Assembly: GCA_030544215.1 (NCBI GenBank)
Contig: JARZZO010000002.1
Span: 75,771,150 to 75,835,149, forward strand
Direction of reading: 5' to 3'
Length of the DNA: 64,000 nucleotides
Origin: Zantedeschia hybrid cultivar
Lineage: Eukaryota > Streptophyta > Magnoliopsida > Alismatales > Araceae
Of this stretch, positions 44,061 to 54,799 are shown in pieces; position 1 is the first letter of the stretch, and the number at the start of each line of letters is the position of its first letter. A program made the translations under genes and the position numbers. The notes beneath the pieces are model-generated. The model was not told the DNA's origin and did no database searches. It saw only the letters and a program-made list of their open reading frames with translations.

Positions 44061-45919
44061 AAACCTATCGCCGCCCGATTCATATCTCAGGACGGAGGTA
44101 GTAACGGGTGCGGACCAGCTCACTCTTGCTTGGAAAGAAAGCCCACAATCCTTGATAAAAGAAGAATACTTCTAGACATCGAGGTATTATTGCACACTTC
44201 TAGAATGCAGTAATTTTTTTTATTTTTAAAAATTATATTTTTAGGTTAGAGTCGAGCTGGCTTACACGTCCGTATAAGACATATCTTATTTCAACATCTT
44301 AAAAAAATTTAAAAATAAAAAATTATTTTAATTTTTAATTCTCTAAATTTAGTTTTAAATTTTAAAATTTTTTCTAGACATCGAAATTGGATGTACGTAG
44401 CACGATATGTAGGTTAGTTCCGCCCGAACCTTAGAGCAGACCAGAGGTGTGCACTGTACACCAAGTGTGTCTCACGGTACCATTTATATGTGCTCGCGGA
44501 GTCCGGCACAAGGAACTCTTATATATTATTGTTAATACTCTTAAAATCTTAAAAATGTTGCAATTATATTCCGATGTCAAAATAATGTGTACTCTAATTG
44601 AGTATGTCAAAAAAAAATCATAAATATTGATAACATCAAAGGATATAAAATTTTAATGAATTTAAGGTATATATGTAAAATATATTATTAAATTTAAAGA
44701 TGTATACGTAAAATCTTTATGTTTAACTTAGCGTCCTTTAACAAAGGAGTATAACTACAACATTTTTGAGATTTCAAAAATATTGATGATTATATGTCAG
44801 AGCTGAGGGTATAAATGTAAATACAATGTAGTTTTGAGATATATATGCCAAAACCCAATCTTTTTTTTTGTCTGCCTAATATATATTTAAGATCAAACGG
44901 CCAACATCGGTCTAATCGGTCTAATATAGGACAAAAGAGATGGTAAATCAGCTGTCCTCTTTCTACTGAACCCACTCCATATACAGTGAACTTAAGATGC
45001 CAATATGATTCGGATATCTTTGCATATAAATTCTTAAATTTATCAAAATTATACAGATATATTCTTGACTTTACCAAAGTTGACATAATTTTTCCCACAT
45101 TTTCATTTGAAGTTCATAGTATTTTAACGGAAGATATAAACTGCAACTTTTCAAAGAATGTCTGATCATAATATTAAAATCAGGAATATAGTGTAAATAC
45201 AGTAACTTATAAAAGTATATATAAAACAATCAAATTGATTTCCTGGTGATGGGAGTGCAGATATTATGTGTGGTACGCTACACCAAGCCAACGGGGGAAG
45301 AGACCTCCCAGTCCCTCTCCTTCCTGGGCCGTGGCGCACACTAATACGATTCTAACCGCTTAATTCTCTTGGATCTGAGAGGTGTACGTACGATAATATG
45401 CTGTCTCCATGACAATTTTGAAATATTATATGTAACCTTTTTTATATATACTTCTATCCCATGACTGTTACATATAATTATTATAAGAGTAAGAGTTATC
45501 ATATTACGTATTGCTTTTTGACGAGAGGTTGAATCAATCATCTGAAGTATTAGAATACATTATGAGAAAATGAAACGTCCATGGAAGAGAAGTAAATGAA
45601 ATGCCTTCATAAAAATTCTAGAAGAATCGAGAAAGAAAATTTCATTATGTACATGCCAGATTATGAATTAGTAGCTGCATCCAATCGCTGAAAAAGTCCC
45701 AACTGTTTCGAACTTTTTATTTTTTTTGAAATGGGATGTTTACTATATGTACAAAAGATGACGTGAATTGCAACATTTCACCTCTTTCCACTATCTGTCC
45801 TACTTCCTATTCTTCTTCTTGACTTTTTTGAGTGAAGATAAAGAGAACATTCAGCTTTTTAATAACATTTATTCATGTCCTTTCTCACTCACGTTCTTTT
45901 AAAAAAGCACAAAATGCTT
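44061..45919. other. AT-rich intergenic DNA with long-TIR MITE traces
   Basis: No gene seen. 44560-45230 holds several stretches of the TATATGTAAA / AACTTATAAAAGTATATAT type seen in the long-TIR MITE family, apparently nested or overlapping. Confidence 0.4.
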
Positions 45920-46440
45920 CCCGATTTAGTGTGGTAACTTCCTACATAGTTCAATTTTATTACTTATAATGTAAATTTATCATTTCTAATGTAAATTTTT
46001 ATCACTTCTTAAGTAGTTTAACTTTATTACTTTTTACTTAATTAATTCACTTCTTAAAGCAATTTTATCACTTATTATGCAAAATTATTATTTCTAAGTA
46101 AAATTATCAATTCCAAATATGTTATCACTTCATACGCAAATGAAATAATAAAATGATTGGAAGTAATAATTTTACTTGGAAGTGATAATTTTACGTAAGA
46201 AGTGATAAAACTATATTAAGAAATAATAAACTTAAATAGGAAGTGATAAAATTGAATTAAGTAGGAAGTAATAAAAATGTACTAGAAAGTAATAAATTTA
46301 CATTAGAAGTGATAGAACTGAACTACATAAAAAAATGATATGTGTTTTAAAAGTGATAAAAATACACATGAAAGTAATAATTTTAGACTTAGAATGGATA
46401 AATCTACATTAAAAGTGATATAGTGAAAGGTGGCTAGACT
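45920..46440. repeat. Foldback built from AAGTGATAAAA units
   Basis: Left of about 46145 the sequence repeats TTTTATCACTTNNTA-type words. Right of it the complement AAGTGATAAAAYT repeats at roughly 20-25 bp spacing, at least eight times. The whole 520 bp could fold into a long imperfect hairpin. No coding frame. Confidence 0.6.
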
Positions 46441-46739
46441 AAAGCGAGACATATATATATTTTGTGTCTTTTTTAAAGAGAGGTAAAAATGAGAAAAGAT
46501 AGCAATAAATGATGTCAGAAAGCTACCTATTCTCTTTCTCTTCACTCTGACATTCCTTGATCAAAGTGTGATTCTTATGGGAGGCATATTCATAGTTCCA
46601 TTGAGCATGGAATTAATGATTTCTCAGTGTACATACTTAATTTCTTATTGCACTAGGTTCCTATTCGTATTTCTTAAGCTTCGACTACTTCAAGTCTGAA
46701 CTATCGATAGGGAGAATTGCTCAACCCTGCCTATCAGAG

Positions 46740-48760
46740 AACTTGACTTATTTCCTTTTTCCTGTCAGATTTTGTCTTGGCACCGACTCTCTATTTTATA
46801 GTGAGACTTATTTTTCCCTCATCTATGTCATCAAACTTCTTAAAATATCTATTTTACTCCCTTGTCCTATTCGTCATATCACAATAAAGACTCTTGTCCT
46901 ATTTGTCCTATCACAAAAAAGATGACAATTTTTTTTCAAAAGAATTATAATTTTACCACTCTACCTTTTATCTTACGAATTCAAATATTAAAACGATAAA
47001 ATGTTAACATTAAATCGTTAAGGTATTAAGATATCATATATTTAAAGATATTTAATTCTTTAAGTCCTTAAAACTTAAATTAGTTAAGTTATTTGACAAT
47101 AAATACCAACACCAATAACAATGAAAACATGCAATTTCTTCTAATGGATTTTGCTATTCCTACAACCATGTAACATAAGTATGCAATTTTAAGAATATAT
47201 ATTAGATCGTTAAAATGATAATAAAAATTTTTGTAGGATTTTTTTTTTTATTCAACATTTTCAAATCAACGCCATCTTTCTATGTAGGAATATAACATGC
47301 TCTCTAATCCTGGGACACAAATCTCACTCCTAGTGTCACATGAATTTGTAACAAAAATTATGATTCAATTATATTTTTTCTATCTTGACATATTTCATGA
47401 ATAATTATATATTATTATATATATATATATCTCACAATTTAATCACATACATGTTAGCTTGCGAATTCAAGTATTAAAGTGATAATATGTTAATATTAGA
47501 TCATTAAAGTATTAAAACCTAAATTATAAGATATTAATTCTTTAAGACTTTAAAACTTAAACTATTTAAGTTATTTGAGAGCTAATACCAGCAACAATAA
47601 CAATGGAGGCTGCAAATCCTTCTAATAGATATTGCTATTTCTGCACCTTTTAGATTGTGAATTCAAGTATTAAAGTGATAAGATGTTAAGTATTAAACCA
47701 TTAAGTTATTAATACTTAATACATTATAGGATACTAATTCTTTAACTCTTTAGAACTTAAACTATTTAGGTTATATGAGAGATAATTCCAGTAACAATCA
47801 CAATAGAAGCATGCAATTCTCTCTAATGCATATTGCTATTCCTACAACTTCATAGCCTCATAACTAAGTGCTGCTTTATTTAATGGTGGAGGAGTTCATA
47901 GAGTCTGTGATTGGGATACAAGACGAGAAGCGATGGTAGAGCTCAAGTGGGCAGGTATCACTGACCGCTATAACGATATTCATCCAGATCTATCTAAGAT
48001 AATCAAATTGTAGGTAATGTCACCAAGTCGAAATTTGAGAAAAAATTGGCCCGAAGAAATAAAAAACTGAAATCGACAAAAAATATGAAACTTCATGAAA
48101 AAATCATGAAAGAAAGTTACTTTTTCTAACACATAAAATATAAATTTAAAATATAATATAAAAATTTAAGAATATATCTTATAAAAATGAATAAGTTCCT
48201 TTCACTCAATTAAGAATTGTTCTTGAAAAATATATTGAAAGGAAAAGATATGATTAAATCTTATTTTTTTTATAAAAATTGAATATTTATGTCATAATGT
48301 GGTAGGAATAGTAATATCTCTTAAAGAAAATTGCATACTTCCATTGGTATGCTTGTTAGTATTTTCTCTCAAACAACTTAAATAGTTTAAGTTTTAAAGA
48401 CTAAAAAATTAAATCTCTTAGAATGTATAAGCTTAATATCTTAACGATCTAATATTAACATCTTATCATTTTAATACTTGAATTTGCGAGTTAAAAGGTG
48501 GAACGGCATTGTAATTCTTTAGGAAAAAAACTTGTTGTCTTGGTTGTGACGAATAAGACAAGAGTCTTTATTGTGACAGGAAGAATAGGACAAGAGGGGT
48601 AAAATGGATATTTAAGAAGTTTAGTGACATGGAGGAGGGGAAAATAAATCTCCACATAAAGTAGGGAGCTAGTGGCAAGGTAAAATCTGACATGAATGAT
48701 GAAATAAGTAAGGTTATATTGAAGTTGGACCATCCAACTCAAAACCTTAAGGCACTTTAA
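46740..48760. repeat. Composite inverted repeat with internal direct repeats
   Basis: Outer arms 46740-47200 and about 48310-48760 are inverted copies (TGTCAGATTTTGTCTTG, GACTCTTGTCCTAT and GCGAATTCAAATATTAAA classes of words). Between them an approximately 190-bp unit (GAATTCAAGTATTAAAGTGAT through TTGCTATT) recurs directly at about 47462-47640 and 47655-47845, so the unit is present three times forward and once inverted. Probably a foldback transposon that amplified internally. Confidence 0.55.
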
Positions 48761-48972
48761 GACAATGAGTGGAGTAGGCACTATCTATCCTAACATGTCC
48801 CTTCACGTGCATGCCAATTTTAAGTTCTGTCACGTGGACCACAAGTATGAGTGTGTGGTCCGGTTCGTAACCATGGGCTCCTCTGATACCATGTTAAAGT
48901 TATTGGACCATCCAATTCAAAATCTTAGGGCACTTTAAGGCAATGAGTGGAGTAGGCACCATCTATTAAACA
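48713..48972 (-). mobile_element. TRIM (terminal-repeat retrotransposon in miniature)
   Basis: Direct terminal repeats of 81-83 bp: 48713-48795 and 48892-48972, sharing TTGGACCATCCAA, GGCACTTTAAG and AATGAGTGGAGTAGGCAC. The right copy has intact TG..CA ends. CTCTGATACCA at 48881-48891 abuts it, the exact complement of the tRNA-iMet primer site TGGTATCAGAG. A pyrimidine tract next to the left copy is the complement of a polypurine tract. So it reads on the minus strand with an internal region of only about 96 bp and no ORF. A 5-bp target duplication is not evident. Confidence 0.7.
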
Positions 48973-50105
48973 TTTTTTGATTTTGTCATTTTTCCGATAT
49001 AAGACTATTGTAAGAGGTTCTCTGCCAAGGAATGAGGGAATAAGTTAGCTTCTCTGCCACGGAGGGCAGAGCAATTCTGTCTTGTTGATACTGCATATTA
49101 TGCATTTGAGGGGACATCCTTTGCTGTCCCTCAAGGGCATTCCCATTTCCCATTGCGCCCAAGTATGTGGATTAGTAGTTATCTTTCTCAGAGGTTTGAT
49201 ATCGAAAATCTTTTTTGGATTTATTGACTACGGGTAATTACATGAATAACCCTAGTAAAAATAAAATTACAGATTTTTGCCTTTCTTACTTTCATGCAAT
49301 TATAAAATCTTGTTGCATTACGATACTTGCAAAAATGTTCTTGTTATTGCTGTTTATTATCATTCTGTTGAAGATTTCCTATATAACCAAAGTTTAGAAT
49401 GTCTAAATTAAATATCCTTATTTTTTACTCAACTTTCCTTCTCTCTCTTTTCTATCTATCTCTCTTTCTCTCTCTTTAGCACAATATGTCAATAAAAAAA
49501 AAAAATTGTATGAGCATTTTAGTCTAAATATTAAATTTAATGGTTGGAAATAGAATCTTTAACAAAAGTTAACCATAAAGACATTTTTATAAGTATTGTG
49601 ACGCAATGGGTTATTTATAATAACATGAAAATAAGATGGATAATTATGTAATTCTTTTAACAGGGTAGGTTTGTAGAGACATAGAAATGAAAAGACTTTA
49701 GTCTAATCGTTGGATGATGAGAAAATTGTACTTATAAAGAGCCCCCCCCCCCCCCCCCACCCTTTCTCAGTGAAGATCTTTTTTTAGTAAAAAGATAAAG
49801 TTATGAGGTCCATGGGTCAAAGTGAATAATATCTTATTTAAAAGAGCTAATGACTCTTTCCACTGACACTGTCCGTAGGAACCTCAGCCCATTTTATACA
49901 AACTTGCTTTCTCAAGAGGCTACGTAAAGACATAGAAATGAGAAAATTGTAATCCTATTTTGAATGTTGAGAAAAATAATCCTATTGGAATCCTTTTCCT
50001 AGTAGCATGACAAAACTATGAGACCCGCTAAAGTGGACAATAATTTATTGAACAGAGCCAACTGTTTCTTTCCTCAACAAGATTATATATAATTATACCT
50101 ATTAA
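48973..50105. other. Intergenic DNA
   Basis: No gene recognised. It includes a CT-rich run at 49435-49480 and a C17 homopolymer at 49742-49758. Confidence 0.45.
49742..49758. repeat. C17 homopolymer
   Basis: Seventeen consecutive C residues. Length is likely uncertain in any assembly. Confidence 0.85.
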
Positions 50106-50420
50106 CTATTGCAAATGATTTGTGATGTTTTCCTGTATCTGAACATAAACTTCACATCTGGCCTTCCAGAACTGCCATATGATTGCAAGAGAGAAAGTGA
50201 ACCTTCTGTCTGCAGGGAGTGGAAATTGAGAGAAGATTGTTTCAAAGTGGTGTAGCCAAGACTTCCCCAACCCCTTCCCATCCCATGCCAACCGTGCCTG
50301 CACCAGCCTACAAAATGTGTGTGCTTAAGGAGATCTACAGAACACATTCTTCACGTGGGACAAAGAGGCCCCAACTCCACGCCCTTGTAGTAGGCAGAGC
50401 TCCATGGTACTAGATCTGCC
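50106..50420 (-). mobile_element. LINE fragment (between zinc-binding RT and RNase H regions)
   Basis: Minus-strand text WLHHFETIF followed by LAIIWQFWKARCEVYVQ resembles the WxxWKARN-type motif found downstream of the reverse transcriptase in plant non-LTR elements. Only about 65 codons are readable and no poly(A) or target duplication is visible. It could also be an unrelated open frame. Confidence 0.4.
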
Positions 50421-51585
50421 TTCACACAGTGAGTACCACTGGCACTGGAGATGAATTATGTTGGTAATCACAATCTTACAAGGGGAAGGAAATTACAGGT
50501 CTTCATGAAATGGAAGATCCACACGCAGCACAGAAGCACGGGATAGTCCTCGTCGATGCGGGGAGGTTACTAATGTCATGTACAAGTTTCACGTGGCAAG
50601 ATCTCGAGATCACCTGTCCTAAAGATAGACAGATAAGAAGGAGGAGATAGGCCCTGTTGGAGAGGGAGAGAGAGATGGAATTCTCTGATAATCTTATATC
50701 TCTTATACATTATATATATATATATACTCATCTAACTTCGGTGAGTCTCCCGGCGAAATTCTCTTCTCCTCATGTTTTAAAAAAAATAAAAGTTATCAAT
50801 AGTTTTTAAATGTTTAAATAGACCTTTGAGGATTTTTCTTGTCCCCAGGACTTTAATTTTCATATTCGATCTTGAAAATTAATTAGAACTATCCAATTGG
50901 ATACATATAAAACATTAATATCTGAAAATATTAAAAAATCATCAAATTAATCCTTAAGATTAATGTTATCTCGTGAGGTTTTAGTTTCAAATGAAGAATG
51001 TACTTGATTCGATAGGTATGATTGAGTTTTTCAATCCGATAGTGAAAATTAAATCTCGAAAAGTGAAAACCAACTTAAAAGTGAATATTTAAATATCTTA
51101 AATTTTTTTAATTTTTATTTACTTTTTTAAAGATGAAAAAGAGAGAATTTTGAGGAGAGGAGCATCTAAATGAGATGAGCTCCAAGGCTCATTATACCCG
51201 CAAATACATGCGTATCTTATAGATACCACAATTTTTAGACTTCTCAATCCATAAAATGTGAATGTAGAAGCCGTACGTGACAAAGAGACGTTCATCAAAT
51301 TAGATGACATAAATTTAAATTTACTAGGGCATTTTTTATTTTTGAAACAGAGATAGAATATCCTACTAATATTGCTTTAAAAAGACAGACACATGGTGAA
51401 GAGTAATGCCCCTGCTTCTGGTTGAGTTTCATGGCTACTTAAATAGGATGTTACATATTTAAAGAGTATAACTACACATTCAAAATTGTTATGAGTAATC
51501 CTCTGCTCCCTCTTCCATATGGATTCAGTTCAGTGCATATCGGGGTAACTCGAGGGAGAGAACTTCCCCGGTCATTATTCGTGGG
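50421..51585. other. Intergenic DNA
   Basis: No gene recognised. A TA run lies at about 50706-50727, and TGTTGGAGAG at 50654 looks like an LTR start without a matching end. Confidence 0.35.
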
Positions 51586-52186
51586 TAGGGGTGTGTACTA
51601 TTCGATTCAAATTGAAAAATCAAATTGAAGGTTTAGTTTGGTTTGGTTTGAATTTTTAAAAATTTCGATTTAAGGTAAAACTAAACCGATTTCTTAATTC
51701 GGTTTGGTTTTGTTTCTCTTGTTCACAAATCAAACCAACTCGAATAAATTGAATTATGTTAAAATAACATAATATAAGTATTAAATTTTTAGATTAAGTG
51801 TGAGTTGATGTAAATTATAAGATATAAAATTTTAAATTATTTTTAGATAATACCTTTTTAATTGTCATTTTGTACAAAAAGGTGTTTGAGTCCTTAATAA
51901 AATAGGATGTTTAATTATAATCGTCCATTTCGAGACTTAAATCTCTAAATAATTCTTAAATAATATTTTTTAATAATTATTTTAGAAAATAATATTGAAA
52001 TAAATTATTTAACTATAGTGACCCATTACAAAACCCAAACCACAAATCAAATCGAACCACACCGAATTATTTCGGTTAGGTTTGAACCGGTTTCAAACTA
52101 TTATGATTTGGTTTGACTCTCTACTTCGATTTAATTTGATTTTTAAAATTTTACCTTCAAACTAAATCAGACCGTGAACACTTCTA
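51586..52186. mobile_element. Non-autonomous hAT-like element, GGTTTGGTTT family, copy 2
   Basis: Termini TAGGGGTGTGTACTATTCG and, inward from the right, TAGAAGTGTTCACGGTCTG. Flanks TTCGTGGG and TCGGTGGG agree at 6 of 8. The interior is colinear with 32459-33048, including TTGAGTCCTTAATAAAATA and ATAGTGACCCATTA. Confidence 0.7.
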
Positions 52187-52465
52187 TCGGTGGGTGTCAG
52201 CATGCATGTGGGCCCAGGTGATCGGGGATTCTTGGTTCCCTCTTTTGTTTTTTTTTTTTACCCCTCTTGTTACTTTTTTGAGAAAGGAATCGAGAAATCC
52301 CAATCACCGGGAACCACGTACGGCCCAAATGTCAACTCAGTTTCTGTGGTCATGGCAGCAAAAAAAACTGTCCCTCCCCTCCCATTTTTCTCTCTCTCAT
52401 TGATTCTTCAAAGAGACTTTAAATACTTGCTATCATGTAAATATTCTTTGAGTATATTTATATAG

Positions 52466-52835
52466 TCCCTTATAAACTATCATATTTATATGTATACCTC
52501 TGACTCCCACATGGTTATAAATATTCCTAATTTTTTAAAATAATTGCACTTATACTCCTCTGTCAAAGTATCTTAAGCTCCAACTGAAAAAGCTGAAAGA
52601 ATCCATAAATTTTGGTAAAATAAGGAGTATATATGTAAATTTTTTAGTGAATTTAATGTAATATATGTAAAATACTAATGAATGTAGGGGGTAAACCTAC
52701 AAAATTTTTCAGTTTGATTCCATGGCATTTTTACAGAAGAATATAGGTGCAAACTTTTTGAAGATTTTAGAAATATTTATAACAATATGTGGTAGTTAGG
52801 GATACAAATATAAATATATAGTTTACAAGGGTATA
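52466..52835. mobile_element. Long-TIR MITE, best copy
   Basis: Arms of about 100 bp pair in inverse orientation: left CCCTTATAAACTAT..ATACCTCTGACTCCCACAT..TTATAAATATTCCTAA, right (inward) CCCTTGTAAACTAT..ATCCCTAACTACCACAT..TTATAAATATTTCTAA. A short spacer lies near 52610-52700. No ORF. Confidence 0.6.
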
Positions 52836-54799
52836 TGTATAAAAATTCTTTTTAACTCATTAGTTATTCAGTCTTATTGACTAGAGTTCATTATAAAACT
52901 TTAACAGTTCATAGATGGACGGTGACAGTAAGGGCCTATTTGTTACATTTATGTTCTAAGAGTATACAAAAAAAAAAAATGCAAATGTAGGATGAATTTT
53001 TTCCCGTCTTGTTTTATTTTAAGATTTAATTTTGTGTATATTCTCCAATAATCTTTCTTAGTTTTATCTATATCCCCACTAATGCCATACTCTTCAACAC
53101 TTGCATATCTAACATAAATGTTGTGCACATTCCCTTCCCTTGCCGTGATAGTCATTTGCTTGACCATGAAATGCCCTTTTAACTAGGACGCATATGGTGC
53201 ATTCAATTAGTTGCTTAAAAAATACGAGAATAGTTGATATATTATTTGATTGAAACATACATGGTGATGCTAATGAGAGGGTCCCATAGGGTCTTGACAA
53301 GGTCCAGATAATCTAAAACACATTCATAGAGGATGACGTCTTACATAAATCGTGTCACTCTGAGCCGATGCGAATTAAGTCTGCATAGCATACTGCGAAA
53401 AAAGCCCACCAACGTCCAACCAAAATCCGATAACTGAATCTAAAAGCTCTGAGATATTAGAGAGAGAGAGGGATGACCACTAAAGTTAGCCTTGTATCCT
53501 AAGGCTCCCATCTCATATATATATATATATACACTTATTTTGGAGTTTTTCACAAAAACCACTAAGTTATATTATAACTTATTAAGTTCATGAACTATTA
53601 TGTGTGTGACTTTCTAGGCTTAAATGTCAGTCTAGTTACAAGTCTATTAAGTCCTATAATTTACATATAGATTTATTGGTTAACTCCTTAACAGTTTAAG
53701 TTAATTAACTAAACATCTCAAGACTTAAGTTAGTTAACTTGATTATCAAATAATCACCTTAATAATTGTTTTATGATTATTAAACATAGGCTCTTTGATC
53801 ATGTTGGATTCCAAGCAATGTTGCATGATCTTAGAAGATATTGAAGATAACTAATCTTACTCAAGAATCTGTCCGTCAATAGATGTCACATAGATATTAT
53901 CTTTCATTGATATAATACCCCTTGTTTATCTAAGAGGTATGGTTAAACTATTAAACTCTGTGTTAAACCAGATAGAACCCATACTCAAAGTTCCATTAAA
54001 AGATTCTTATTTTGATGAACTACTAAACTCTAACAAGGGATTTTCCTGAATACTTATTTATAGGATGTTCTTTCTCATTCATATGCTGAGAGTAAATGAT
54101 CCTATATTGATTTTAAATGATCTTCACAAATACTCCACTGAGAGGTGGTAGAGGGGATATGGACTGGAGGAAGAGGAATAGGGAGAGAAGGAAACGGAGG
54201 GGGACGGACAGAGGGAAGAGAGGGAGTGAGAAGGAGAGAATGAGGGAAAGGAGGGAGAAAGGAGGTGTGGTTTTAGGGCATCAACTCCGACCGAACTAAA
54301 TCGCATTGTCCTAGAACGACGCTGTTAAGACAACAAGATGGAAGTCGTACACTAGTAGACGTCTGAATAGCGTCGACCATGAGTGATACTATTCAGACGA
54401 CAAGACTGGGGCCGCACTCACACGCCCCGATGCCTGACCACGTGTCCCACATGCATGATCCCTAAATCGTGTTGCTCATGGCCAATGACTTTCAAAAGCA
54501 CATCGAGCCGGCTCGATGCATTTAAGAATCTATGCATCAAGCTCACGAAGACTTAAATCAGGAGATCCAATACCGAAATCGACCCGATAACTAAATCCGA
54601 AACCTCAATTCTTATATAATGTCCTTCTCAGATATCTTTCTACTAAGAATAATTAAGAATGTGTATTTATAAGTGATCAGTCTCATTAGTATGATCTCAT
54701 CATAATATGATCACTATTGCACACATTCAAGGATTTCATATGGACCGAAACTAATCATATTTCACATAATAAATAAGTCATTTTATTAATAGCTGAACA
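52836..54799. other. Intergenic, probable old LTR sequence
   Basis: No domain readable. 53330-54110 is unique-looking AT-rich text with a TA run at about 53515. 54130-54280 is a GGGAGAGAAGG-type purine tract. Confidence 0.3.
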
